Assembly: GCA_965219925.1 (NCBI GenBank)
Contig: OZ244795.1
Location: 2,976,001 to 3,040,000, forward strand
Length of the DNA stretch: 64,000 nucleotides
Direction of reading: 5' to 3'
Source: Bin87 sp965219925
Lineage (GTDB): Bacteria; Chloroflexota; Dehalococcoidia; Lucifugimonadales; UBA3495
A program made the translations under genes and the position numbers. This document shows, piece by piece, positions 7,898-16,086 of the stretch. Under the pieces are notes generated by a model. The model did not search any database. It was not told the origin of the DNA and saw only the letters and a list, made by a program, of their open reading frames with translations. Each line of letters starts with the position of its first letter. Position 1 is the stretch's first letter.

Positions 7898-8871
7898 CCA
7901 ACACGATTTCTGCCCAGGAATGGCTGGAGGTAATCAATGACGAGTACCTGGACGGGTTCGTAAGGGACGGCGGCTCGTCCATCAAGTTCGTAGTACCAGT
8001 GAAAGAAGCCCTGGCGCCGTTGATAAAGACCCGGCTCCAGGAGATTGGTTCCGACTTGGACTACCTGGTGGTCAGAGTCGATTCGGGGGATACCCGGGTC
8101 CATATGCCGCAAGAGATTTTCTTTCGCATCGCCCAGCAGGTCGATTGGCGGCTGCTGGCCCGCAGAGTTGTGCTGCGATTGTCCAGGGATGCGGGGTATC
8201 TTACCGACATGATCGACCCCCGGACCGAGTCCCCGATTCTCCAGGCCATCGGCATTGCCAACTCCGTTGATGAGTCCCTGGTTCGCATGGAATTGCGGAT
8301 GCCCTTGTTCCGGGCTGTCGCTCAGAATTCAAACATGTCCCGTGATTTCCGGATGGCAATGACCCATTTGTGCCTTTCGGAAATCGGTGGAGCCGGGCTG
8401 AGCGAACGGGCAGAATTGATTGAATGGCTCACCGGCCGCAACCGCAGAGTGTCCAGCGTCCGGCGTTACTCCATTTACAACAGCATCGTCCGCACCAATG
8501 CCCGCCACTTCCTGGAATCCCTCCTCAACTGGGTGAAATTCGTTGGATATGCGGGAACACTGGTCTTGCTGGACAATAGTCGAGTGGCCCTGCGGCGGAA
8601 CCCAAGAGACGGCCGGTTCTTTTATTCCCGCCCGGCGACAATGGATCACTATGAACTGATGCGGGAGCTCATTGACAGTACCGACCGGTTGGAAGGTGTT
8701 CTCATGGTAGTGCTGGCCGATGAAGGCTTCCTGGACCTGGAACTGCGCGGAAAAGGATTTTTCATCTATCAAGCGCTCTACGCAAGAATAGGCGATGAGG
8801 TCCAGGACCGGAACCAGGCCAATCCCTTTGCCACTCTGGTCCGCCTGGCGGACTCCACCATCCTGGAGTAA
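7894..8871 (+). CDS. Unknown protein, possibly a degenerate BrxC/BrxD-like NTPase
   Basis: A 325-residue protein coupled to the preceding gene by an ATGA overlap. It opens with QEWLEVINDEYLDGFVRDGGS and has no Walker A motif. Later segments (GYAGTLVLLDNSRV, then EGVLMVVLADEGFLDLE) are spaced like the Walker B and sensor strands of the ATPase encoded next, and both proteins have a similar layout before these strands. This suggests, weakly, an inactive paralogue of that ATPase; the resemblance is judged by eye only. The next gene begins about 20 bp downstream. Confidence 0.65.
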   Translation: MTNTISAQEWLEVINDEYLDGFVRDGGSSIKFVVPVKEALAPLIKTRLQEIGSDLDYLVVRVDSGDTRVHMPQEIFFRIAQQVDWRLLARRVVLRLSRDAGYLTDMIDPRTESPILQAIGIANSVDESLVRMELRMPLFRAVAQNSNMSRDFRMAMTHLCLSEIGGAGLSERAELIEWLTGRNRRVSSVRRYSIYNSIVRTNARHFLESLLNWVKFVGYAGTLVLLDNSRVALRRNPRDGRFFYSRPATMDHYELMRELIDSTDRLEGVLMVVLADEGFLDLELRGKGFFIYQALYARIGDEVQDRNQANPFATLVRLADSTILE

Positions 8872-8892
8872 TTTGGAACAGGAGTGATTGGA

Positions 8893-10251
8893 ATGGGAAT
8901 CGGCGCAGCAGAATCATCATCCAGGCTAATGAACCGCCGGGCCCTGGAAGCCCTGAGAAACGGAGTGCCCAACGGCGACGCCGTTGCCGTGTTGGGGTGC
9001 AACCAACCTGCCGTTGAGCATGAGTTCGACTCCATGCTCGCCCGCGTTTCCGGCGAATCCGATATAGCAGACTCTGGCTTGGGGATGCTGGTGGCGGGAG
9101 AGTTTGGCGCCGGCAAATCCCACCTGCTGAGTTACCTGGAGACCCAGGCCCTACAACAGAACTTCGTTTGCAGCCGAGTGGTCATCAGCAAGGAAACGCC
9201 ACTGTTCGACATGGAAAAGGTTTTCAAAGCCGCCGTAGCCAACGGCAGGGTTCCCGGGATTACCGGCCACATGGTGGAGGAGATTGCCCAAACGCTGGAT
9301 TACAACTCCCAAAGCTACGCCGATTTTTTCGTGTGGGCCAACCGGGAGGACAACGGCCTGCATCGCATACTGCCAGCGACCTTGTTGGTTCATGAAAAGG
9401 ACAATGACCCCAAGTTACTGAATGAAATCAACTGGTTCTGGGCCGGTGAGAAAATTCAACTCAAGAGCGTCCGAGACGGGCTGACCCATATCGAGCAACG
9501 CCAGGCCTACTCCTTCCGGGCGCCGATAGCCAGGGATATGCCCCCGCAAAAGTTGCGGTTCCTCCTGGAGCTAATCAAGGCTGCCGGTTACCGCGGTTGG
9601 GTCATACTCATGGACGAAATCGAGTTGGTCGCCAATTACAGCATCCTCCAGCGCGCCCGGTCCTACGGGGAATTGACCCGTTGGCTGGGTCAGGCAGCCG
9701 ACGAAAAATACCCGGGCTTGGTAGTCGTTGGGACCATCACCGCCGGCCTTGCCGAGTTGGTCCTTGACACCAAGGAAGACCGGGACAAGGCAGCCCCCCG
9801 CCTGCGGGCAAGAGGAAGGGACACTGACAATCTGGCTGCGGGCCGGGCCGAAACCGGGATGCGCCTCATTGAACGAGGGCCGCGCCCACTGGACGAGCCC
9901 GACGATGCGACCCTATCCAACCTGTATGACAAGCTAAAGGACATTCATTCTGGGGCATACAGTTGGGATGCCCCAGACATTGACCGCGGAATCGGTCAGA
10001 TGGGACGGCGCAGAATCCGGTCCTTCGTGCGGCGGTGGATAAACGAATGGGACTTGCGTCGGCTGTATCCTGAATCGGAACCCGATATCGAAGTCACCGA
10101 GTTGCAACTCCGATACGGAGAAGACCGGACGCTGGAGCAGCCAGCCTCAGACGACCTTGGCCTGCCCAATATCGGGGAGGAAGGAACGCCCCCATACGAA
10201 CCCAACCCTCCGGCGGCTGTAGAGGACGAGCCTCCTCCGGCCCTGGGGTAA
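8893..10251 (+). CDS. BREX-type ATP-binding protein (BrxC/BrxD, formerly DUF2791)
   Basis: A 452-residue P-loop ATPase. ATG 8893 is preferred to GTG 8884 because GGAG stands 8 bases before it. NRRALEALRNGVPN at the N-terminus, Walker A GEFGAGKSH (residues 69-77), VISKETPLFDMEKVF just after, and Walker B VILMDE (237-242) are characteristic of the BrxC/BrxD family (Pfam PF10923). Members belong to BREX phage-resistance loci and also to smaller loci with TerB-like proteins and helicases. The C-terminus (RRIRSFVRRWINEWDLRRLYPE) is typical. No BREX methylase (PglX), alkaline phosphatase (PglZ) or protease lies nearby, so this is not a standard BREX operon. Confidence 0.85.
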   Translation: MGIGAAESSSRLMNRRALEALRNGVPNGDAVAVLGCNQPAVEHEFDSMLARVSGESDIADSGLGMLVAGEFGAGKSHLLSYLETQALQQNFVCSRVVISKETPLFDMEKVFKAAVANGRVPGITGHMVEEIAQTLDYNSQSYADFFVWANREDNGLHRILPATLLVHEKDNDPKLLNEINWFWAGEKIQLKSVRDGLTHIEQRQAYSFRAPIARDMPPQKLRFLLELIKAAGYRGWVILMDEIELVANYSILQRARSYGELTRWLGQAADEKYPGLVVVGTITAGLAELVLDTKEDRDKAAPRLRARGRDTDNLAAGRAETGMRLIERGPRPLDEPDDATLSNLYDKLKDIHSGAYSWDAPDIDRGIGQMGRRRIRSFVRRWINEWDLRRLYPESEPDIEVTELQLRYGEDRTLEQPASDDLGLPNIGEEGTPPYEPNPPAAVEDEPPPALG

Positions 10252-10263
10252 GGAGCGGTTACT

Positions 10264-10803
10264 TTGCCGATACCATTCCGTGATTTGGGTGAAGACGAAC
10301 CTTCGGGCATGGCCGGTTTTCTGCGCTTCATCGACGAACCGGACGGCAGGGGTATACGTGGCGCTTTGTTCATCATGTCCGCTCGCGGAGAACCGATTGA
10401 GTTCGCTTTCACCAGAATCGACGTACGCTCCGGCGTACTGTGGCGGCCGGGACATGCCCGAAGCCGGGCGGTATCCGCACTGACCAAGGCTCTGTTTGAA
10501 TCATCCTCCAACCAAACCGACGTGGTTTTTACCCTGGCGGAGGAAACGCCTCCAGCGGTATTTTCCGAAAACATACGTCCAGAAATTCCCCTATGCCGCA
10601 TAGCGTCTCAAGACTCCGTGGCTGTGGCGCCATCGGAGGCGGCTCAGCCGTTATCCGAGTCCCTAATGCTGTATTGGATTAACGGCTTGCCGCCTTCCGA
10701 TTCAGTGACGGCCCGTACTGTTGAACTCCTTGAGCAGCGACAATTATTGATCGAACCATTTGAGCGTGCGGCGCTGGGGATTCAAGAGGCCTTCAACTCG
10801 TGA
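10264..10803 (+). CDS. Unknown protein between ATPase and SNF2 helicase
   Basis: A 179-residue protein starting at TTG 10264 with GGAG seven bases upstream. No recognised domain. It has an N-terminal mixed alpha/beta part (FRDLGEDEPSGMAGFLRF; REPIEFAFTRID is not exact, the segment reads GEPIEFAFTRID) and a hydrophilic middle. It sits 12 bp after the ATPase gene and its stop overlaps the GTG start of the helicase gene (GTGA at 10800-10803), so it is part of the same transcript and probably made in proportion to the helicase. No transmembrane segment or metal motif is visible. Confidence 0.65.
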   Translation: MPIPFRDLGEDEPSGMAGFLRFIDEPDGRGIRGALFIMSARGEPIEFAFTRIDVRSGVLWRPGHARSRAVSALTKALFESSSNQTDVVFTLAEETPPAVFSENIRPEIPLCRIASQDSVAVAPSEAAQPLSESLMLYWINGLPPSDSVTARTVELLEQRQLLIEPFERAALGIQEAFNS

Positions 10804-12593
10804 AGCTATTGCCAAACTGGCTGACCGGCGCTCCGACTTCGCACCGGCGCGCCTGGATTCCGTTGCGGCGTCAACTCCGGCCGCAGCCGACCCGCTCCGT
10901 TTCTCTCGTTCCGTACCAGCGGCCGGGTGTGCGGAATACGCCCTGCGGTGTTGGTTCAGTAACATCCGTGGTTTCCATCTTCCCCGAGGCAGAGGCCGTC
11001 CCATGGTCAGTGACCTCGGTTGTTCTGGTCCCGATTTCTAGCGACGAAGCGCCAATGACATCCGATTCCCGACGGGAAAGCCGTTCGCCGTCCCCCAACG
11101 CCGGTCATTCTCAAGCTAGGCGTTCGCCCACCACACCCTCCCTGGCAACCCGGTTGCGGTTGGTACTCTCACCTCCCATTGAGTCGCTGCTGCCCGGTCC
11201 TCATTCGGTCCTGTCATGGGCAGGTGAGTTGATGCCGTTCCAACTTGACGGGGTCCGAACGTTAATCGGCAGCGAAAAATTGCTTTTGGCCGACGACATG
11301 GGATTGGGCAAGACCATCCAGGTGATTGCGGCGTTGCGAATTCTGATTGTGCAGCGGACTATAGAGACCGTACTGGTGGTGGCTCCGGCAGCAGTTTTGG
11401 ACCAATGGCGCCAGGAATTGCTCAAATGGGCGCCGGAACTAAGAGTGATGGTCATTCGGGGAACTCCCAGCGACCGGGCATGGCAATGGATAACCGATGT
11501 CCACGTCGCGATAGTCAGCTACGACACGCTAAGGGCAGATTTCACCGACAATCTACAGTCTCCAGTACGCAAGAAGACCTGGGGAGTTTTGGTTGCGGAC
11601 GAAGCCCAGCGCATCAAGAACCGTAACTCCACCAGCGCGGCTGCAAAAGGACTGCGGCGTCTCCGGTCGTGGGCGCTGACGGGCACGCCTCTTGAAAACA
11701 GTGAAGAAGAGTTGGCGTCCATCGTAGAGTTCGTGGACCACCGGGATCTAGTTTCTAAAGATCACTACTCCCCTGGTCTCAAGCTGCGAGAGCGACACCG
11801 GGAATTGCAAATGAGGCGGAAGAAGGCAGAAGTGCTCACGGATCTTCCGCCCAAGCTGACCACCAAACTTGCTATCGAACTGCTGACTAACCAGCGGCGC
11901 AGCTATGATCGCGCAGAACGGGAAGGCGTCGTATATCTGCGGCAGTTAGGGGCGGATGTACGAGTGCAGCATGTGTTGGAGTTGATCCAGAGGCTCAAAC
12001 AAATCTGCAACGCCGAACCGGAAACCGGAGAGTCCAGCAAATTTGAAGATATTCGACGGAGGGTCGAATCCTTGTCTTTACAGGGCCACCAGGCCATAGT
12101 TTTTTCTCAGTACGTCAGCAACGGGTTCGGAGTCGACGCGATGGCGGGCATATTGCGCGAGTTCGACCCTTTGACATTCACGGGCGATCTTACACCGGAA
12201 GAAAGACGAGAGGTAATCCGCCGTTTTCGAAACGACAACCGGCACAAAGCGCTTATTATTTCACTGAGGTCCGGCGGGGTGGGTCTAAACCTTCAGGAAG
12301 CCTCCTACGTGTTTCACCTTGACCGTTGGTGGAATCCAGCAGTGGAACGCCAGGCCGAGGACCGCAGCCATCGTTACGGGCAGTCGATGCCAGTCCATGT
12401 GTTCAAGTATTCCTGTATCGACACGATAGAGGAGCGAATTGACCGGATATTGGAGAGCAAGCAGGAGCTATTCGACAAACTGGTGGACGATGTAACCATA
12501 GATCTCGGGAAGTCACTATCAGCCGACGAACTGTTCGGCCTGTTCGGGCTGCAAGATCTCGCCCATAATCGTAGTGGCCAGAACGCGTCCTAA
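10800..12593 (+). CDS. SNF2/Rad54-type DEAD/DEAH helicase
   Basis: A 597-residue superfamily II ATPase. Walker A DDMGLGKT is at residues 165-172, motif II is DEAQ (267-270) and ALTGTPLEN is at 292-300. The C-terminal lobe has IVFSQYVSNGFG, SLRSGGVGLNLQEA (488-501) and a WWNPAVERQAEDRSHRYGQ run that ends in the usual SNF2 motif VI. The first 130 residues are low in recognisable structure and rich in Ser, Pro and Arg; ATG at residue 86 is an alternative start, but the GTGA overlap with the upstream gene favours 10800. SNF2 helicases with BrxC/D-type ATPases occur in antiphage loci. It probably translocates on double-stranded DNA as the effector or sensor motor of this operon. Confidence 0.88.
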   Translation: MKLLPNWLTGAPTSHRRAWIPLRRQLRPQPTRSVSLVPYQRPGVRNTPCGVGSVTSVVSIFPEAEAVPWSVTSVVLVPISSDEAPMTSDSRRESRSPSPNAGHSQARRSPTTPSLATRLRLVLSPPIESLLPGPHSVLSWAGELMPFQLDGVRTLIGSEKLLLADDMGLGKTIQVIAALRILIVQRTIETVLVVAPAAVLDQWRQELLKWAPELRVMVIRGTPSDRAWQWITDVHVAIVSYDTLRADFTDNLQSPVRKKTWGVLVADEAQRIKNRNSTSAAAKGLRRLRSWALTGTPLENSEEELASIVEFVDHRDLVSKDHYSPGLKLRERHRELQMRRKKAEVLTDLPPKLTTKLAIELLTNQRRSYDRAEREGVVYLRQLGADVRVQHVLELIQRLKQICNAEPETGESSKFEDIRRRVESLSLQGHQAIVFSQYVSNGFGVDAMAGILREFDPLTFTGDLTPEERREVIRRFRNDNRHKALIISLRSGGVGLNLQEASYVFHLDRWWNPAVERQAEDRSHRYGQSMPVHVFKYSCIDTIEERIDRILESKQELFDKLVDDVTIDLGKSLSADELFGLFGLQDLAHNRSGQNAS

Positions 12594-13075
12594 AGCAGAT
12601 GCTGCCCCGCGGCCTGATGCCTAAGCCTAGAGCCTGTTGACAATTAGCAAACCAACCGTCGTTCCTGCGAAAGAACGTCACCCCGTACTTGATACGGGGC
12701 AGGAGTCCAGAGTGCGAATGATGAAAGAATCAGAATCGTGATTAACGACTTCGGCCACTGGATTCCCGCTTTGGCGGGAATGACGGTATTTGTCAACACA
12801 CCCTGTTGGTATCAACCCCCTCTTCGCGTTGAAGAGGGAGTTGGCAATCTGGTCGCTACTCCCGCCAGCCCGGGCCCATCCCCTCTCCCTTGATGGGAGA
12901 GGGTTGGGGTGAGGGTGGAATTCGCCAACCCATCGAGATTGCCACGTCGCTGCGCTCCTCGCAATGACAGATTAAAGTGGGCACCCACATTGTCATTGCG
13001 AGCGCAGCACGGCAATCCCATCGCTGTAGCAACGGCGGTTCGTCGGCTTGTTTTCAACCTCATTACAATTGGTGG
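12594..13075. repeat. Intergenic repeat cluster after the helicase operon
   Basis: A MITE-like element runs from about 12627 (CTAG, then AGCCTGTTGACAATTAG) to about 12806 (TTTGTCAACACACCCTG), with TTGACA-containing inverted ends related to those of the IS at 3960-4769 and an internal GGATTCCCGCTTTGGCGGGAATGACG-type palindrome. It is followed by a CCCTCTCCCTTGATGGGAGAGGG hairpin (about 12888-12911) and by partial copies of the TCATTGCGAG repeat at about 12940-13040. No gene is seen. Confidence 0.5.
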
Positions 13076-13969
13076 TCAGTATGCGGTCACGCCCCGGACC
13101 TTGGTTCGCAGACTGTAAACCGAATCTCCGGCGGTGATGAACATCGTATCCAGGTCCGTTCCACCAAAAGCGAGGTTGCGGGGCACCTCTGGGACACGAA
13201 TAGTCCCCAGCCGGTTGCCCTGGGGATCGATTACCCAAATCCCTCCGGAGCCGGTGCAATATACTCTCCCTGCGGTATCCACTTTTATGCCGTCGGGTAC
13301 CCCTGGCTCGGACGACGACATATCGCAGAAGACCCGGTTGTTGCTGAGGATCCCATCAGCGGCGACGTCGAAGGCTCGAATGCGCCGGTGGGTGCAGACC
13401 TCGCCGCGTTCCGCTTCCTCGACGCAGCGGTTGTCCAGACGGCTGATGGCAACGTACAGAACCGATTCGTCAGGAGAAAACGCCAGGCCGTTGGGGTATT
13501 CGCACTCGTCGGTAGCCACGCTCAGAGCGCCGTCGGGGCCGATCCTGAATACGCCGGCGAAGCCCAATTCTCGCTGCTCAGCCGGCACACCAAGCTCCGG
13601 ATCGGTAAAATAGACGCTTCCGTCGGAGCGGCACACTATGTCGTTGGGCCGGTTGAGCCGCTTTCCTTGCCAGCGGTCGGCCACCGTCGTGACGGAGCCA
13701 TCGGCGTCCATTCGTGTGATTTGCCGGTTAGCCCCCTCGCACATCAGGAGCCGGCCCTGGCGGTCGAGAGTACAACCGTTGCCTTCTCCGGTGTTGTTTC
13801 GGATGGCGACGGCCTCGTCCCCACCATCCCAGCGCATCAGCATACTCTCCCGGTGTCTTACGTAGGTCAAATAGTTGCCGGGATGCCACAGGGGTCCCTC
13901 AGTGGGGCCTCCGGTGGTAACCAGGACGGGATTGGCCGACTCTACGATGGCAGAAAGATCTTCTGGCAT
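13076..13969 (-). CDS. SMP-30/gluconolactonase-family lactonase
   Basis: A six-bladed beta-propeller hydrolase of about 297 residues. The hallmark segments are GGPTEGPLWHP with the metal-binding Glu, GEGNGCTLDRQGRLLMCE, NRPNDIVCRSDGSVYFTD with the metal-binding Asn, ECEYPNGLAFSPDESVLYV with a second Asn, and GVPDGIKVDTAGRVY with the catalytic Asp. The family hydrolyses sugar and other lactones with a divalent metal. AAGGAG is only one base from ATG 13978 but ten from ATG 13969, so the latter is preferred; the two differ by three residues. An extended -10 box (TGATATAAT, 14027-14019) stands upstream. Confidence 0.85.
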   Translation of the reverse strand: MPEDLSAIVESANPVLVTTGGPTEGPLWHPGNYLTYVRHRESMLMRWDGGDEAVAIRNNTGEGNGCTLDRQGRLLMCEGANRQITRMDADGSVTTVADRWQGKRLNRPNDIVCRSDGSVYFTDPELGVPAEQRELGFAGVFRIGPDGALSVATDECEYPNGLAFSPDESVLYVAISRLDNRCVEEAERGEVCTHRRIRAFDVAADGILSNNRVFCDMSSSEPGVPDGIKVDTAGRVYCTGSGGIWVIDPQGNRLGTIRVPEVPRNLAFGGTDLDTMFITAGDSVYSLRTKVRGVTAY

Positions 13970-14018
13970 GACTCGCATTCTCCTTAAACCGTATCATTAG
14001 CTACTAATCGTTGGCGCA

Positions 14019-14027
14019 ATTATATCA
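14019..14027 (-). promoter_or_regulatory. Candidate extended -10 promoter for the lactonase gene
   Basis: On the minus strand TGATATAAT matches the extended -10 consensus TGnTATAAT and lies about 45 bp before the lactonase start. No clear -35 box is present, as is usual for extended -10 promoters. The remainder of the 13979-14314 gap between the divergent genes shows no other feature. Confidence 0.4.
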
Positions 14028-14314
14028 ACAAAGCCCAAACGCGACCCAAATACCGGAATACATCCGTATCGACAACCCTCAGTGCTTGTCCTGCATCGCG
14101 CTGCCTGGCGTTCAGCATGTTTTTGGCGCAGTTGGGGTAGCTGCGTCGCTGCGGCTTTTGAGACCGTGGCGATTGTCGCCAAAGTACGGCCAAGGTCGTG
14201 GGTCAATTGGATGTCGCAACCTGCCTGGCTGCGGTTACAATTGGCGGCGTGATCGAACCGGGTTGCGTATCAACCCGGACGTCTGGAATAACAATCAGTG
14301 AAGGAGCAATTTTC

Positions 14315-14785
14315 ATGCCGGAGATAGAGAACAAGCTGAAAGAGTTGGGCCACGAGTTACCTGCGCCCCGGCCGCCAGGGGCCGGCAATATCATCCCGGC
14401 GGTTCGGACCGGAAATCTGGTGTTCCTTTCGGGCACCGGTCCGGGGCTGCCTGGCGGCGGGTTGCTGCACGTGGGCAAGTTGGGCTCGGATGTGACCGTT
14501 GAACAGGGTTACGACTGCGCCCGACTGACCATGCTGAATCTGTTGACCAACTTGAAGGGAGAGATCGGCGACCTGGATAAGGTAAAAAGGATAGTCAAGC
14601 TGCTGTGCATGGTCAACTCCGCGCCCGACTTCGGAGACACACCCCGGGTGGCCAATGGCGCTTCGGACCTGCTCATCAGCCTCTACGGGGACCAGGGTCG
14701 CCACGCCCGGTCTGCGGTTGGCATGGCTACTCTCCCAGGCGGAATGCCGATAGAGATAGAGATGATAGTCGAGGTGAATGACTAG
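14315..14785 (+). CDS. RidA (YjgF/UK114) family protein
   Basis: A 156-residue protein starting at ATG 14315 behind AAGGAG. It has the RidA-fold pattern: a first strand entered by NIIPAVRTGNLVFLSGTGP, then a helix with CARLTMLNLLTNLKGEIGDLDKV, and the C-terminal strand HARSAVGMATLPGGMPIEIEM. It is longer than the classical 130-residue RidA and resembles the YjgH-like subfamily. The RidA-type arginine occupies the usual place in HARSAVG. RidA proteins hydrolyse reactive enamines and imines, while longer relatives have other or unknown roles. It is divergent from the lactonase gene, and a shared catabolic role is possible but unproven. Confidence 0.85.
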   Translation: MPEIENKLKELGHELPAPRPPGAGNIIPAVRTGNLVFLSGTGPGLPGGGLLHVGKLGSDVTVEQGYDCARLTMLNLLTNLKGEIGDLDKVKRIVKLLCMVNSAPDFGDTPRVANGASDLLISLYGDQGRHARSAVGMATLPGGMPIEIEMIVEVND

Positions 14786-14975
14786 GACTCAGGGCCTTTG
14801 GACCGCGCCGGGCCGATGCCGTGACCGTGGCCTGACGCGCTCGAAAGGTCCGCCAACCTGGCATTTTCCAGCAGCGAAAACGTTGGCATGGGATGTGGAC
14901 TTGCCACTCGTGGAGGCCGGGACGACTTCGGTCGGGTGTTTGGTTCTGTTCCTTTGGGGATGCGATGCTGATTAT

Positions 14976-15545
14976 CTAACGCTGGCGCGGGCCAAAGGCG
15001 AAAAGATCGGCCACCGGGCAGGCGAATCCGGGCAGCACCGGGTCACCGACTACCGTATCGCCGATGCCATAACGCACTACTAACCCGTCGCTGTGATGGG
15101 CGTACACTTCCTGCGGTTCGGGATATACGACCAGTGCCAGACGGACGCCGGCGTCCAGCCACATTTGCGTCTTGGAGTCTATTTCCGGCTGCCGGTCATC
15201 GGGTGAAACTACTTCCACCACCAAGTCCGGGATAACGTCGGCGAAACCGCGCGAAAGCGGCGGTTCCGCCATGCGGTCGTAAGAGATGAATCCATAATCG
15301 GGCGCGCGCATGGTATCGGGGTCGCGCTCGATATTGACTCCCGTTTCAGCGGCGATGTCGTGGCCGAGGTCATGTTCTTCCACGAAATTGCCAATTCGCC
15401 GGCCGAAACGCGCAGCAACTCTACCATGCTCGTGGCTCGTTGGCGGCATTTCAATCAGCACTCCCCGGATTAGTTCGTAGCGCTTGCCATCATCCGGCAT
15501 TGCCATCAAGTCATCGACGGTCAGCAGCTTTTTTTGGGTGGTCAT
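14976..15545 (-). CDS. Uma2 (DUF820) family putative nuclease
   Basis: A 189-residue protein; ATG 15545 follows GGAGG at a good distance, so the in-frame upstream start at 15602 is not used. It is a PD-(D/E)xK-fold protein of the Uma2 family: LTVDDLMAMPDDGKRYELIRG, then a helix with RFGRRIGNFVEE, the core RAPDYGFISYDRM and VIPDLVVEVVSPDDRQ with the Asp/Glu pair, and the Lys in IDSKTQMWLDAGV. The family is very common in Cyanobacteria and Chloroflexota, and the cellular role is unclear. The 190 bp upstream of its stop, between it and the RidA gene, hold nothing recognisable. Confidence 0.85.
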   Translation of the reverse strand: MTTQKKLLTVDDLMAMPDDGKRYELIRGVLIEMPPTSHEHGRVAARFGRRIGNFVEEHDLGHDIAAETGVNIERDPDTMRAPDYGFISYDRMAEPPLSRGFADVIPDLVVEVVSPDDRQPEIDSKTQMWLDAGVRLALVVYPEPQEVYAHHSDGLVVRYGIGDTVVGDPVLPGFACPVADLFAFGPRQR

Positions 15546-15579
15546 TGCCTGGCCTCCATAATGGGGCGGAGGGTTTGGA

Positions 15580-15768
15580 TTATTGCGGAGAGTCTGGTCC
15601 ATAGTTGCGCCGTGCCACCGTCAGGTGCGCGCCGCCCAAGCCCAGGATTGCCCCGATAGACACTTTTACCATCCAGTCGCCGATTGCGATGAGATTATCG
15701 TGGGCCGGATTGAACCGGTCCGCAGGAACCGACGCAACGAAAAGCAAGATGCCGATGCCTACCAACAT
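15580..15768 (-). CDS. Small membrane protein, second of a coupled pair
   Basis: A 62-residue protein with two hydrophobic segments (about residues 1-13 and 34-49: VSIGAILGLGGAHLTV) joined by a polar loop. Its ATG shares one base with the TAA of the upstream gene (TAATG, 15770-15766), which implies translational coupling. It ends about 34 bp before the Uma2-family start, so the three may share a transcript. No family is recognised. Confidence 0.5.
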   Translation of the reverse strand: MLVGIGILLFVASVPADRFNPAHDNLIAIGDWMVKVSIGAILGLGGAHLTVARRNYGPDSPQ

Positions 15769-15977
15769 TATCGCGGACAGGGCAGCCAGTATCCACGCCG
15801 TGCTGACTTTCCCTCTCGCGGCTCGACTTCTCTCGACGGGTTAGTCCGGGGCGGCTGATCCGGCCCCGGACTGCCATATTCGGCGCGGAACAGGTGGTAG
15901 AATATCCTGCCCATCGCCACCAGGAAGCCAACCAGCCCGATTACCATCAGCGTCATCCCTAAAATTTGCAAAAACAT
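15768..15977 (-). CDS. Small membrane protein, first of a coupled pair
   Basis: A 69-residue protein behind a strong GGGGGAGGG site. Residues 2-28 form one membrane helix (LGMTLMVIGLVGFLVAMG, then RIFYHLF), followed by a polar, Pro- and Arg-rich cytoplasmic-looking tail. Its stop overlaps the next start by one base. No family is recognised; coupling and the ribosome site support it as a real gene. Confidence 0.5.
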   Translation of the reverse strand: MFLQILGMTLMVIGLVGFLVAMGRIFYHLFRAEYGSPGPDQPPRTNPSREVEPREGKSARRGYWLPCPR

Positions 15978-16086
15978 GGTTAGCCCTCCCCCTCAAGTTC
16001 ACGCCCCCCGATACAATCGCATTCTACCACTGGCATCTCCCCGACAGTGTGGGGAACCCTTGCTATACTAACCGCCGCCGTTAGGG

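Noticed and set aside
8893..10251. A standard BREX locus
   Set aside because: Only the BrxC/BrxD-type ATPase is present; no PglX methylase, PglZ, BrxA/BrxB or Lon-like protease is recognisable within the window.
12977..13987. Plus-strand frame (336 codons) opposite the SMP-30 lactonase gene
   Set aside because: Antisense to a gene with clear family motifs, and its start lies in repeat DNA.
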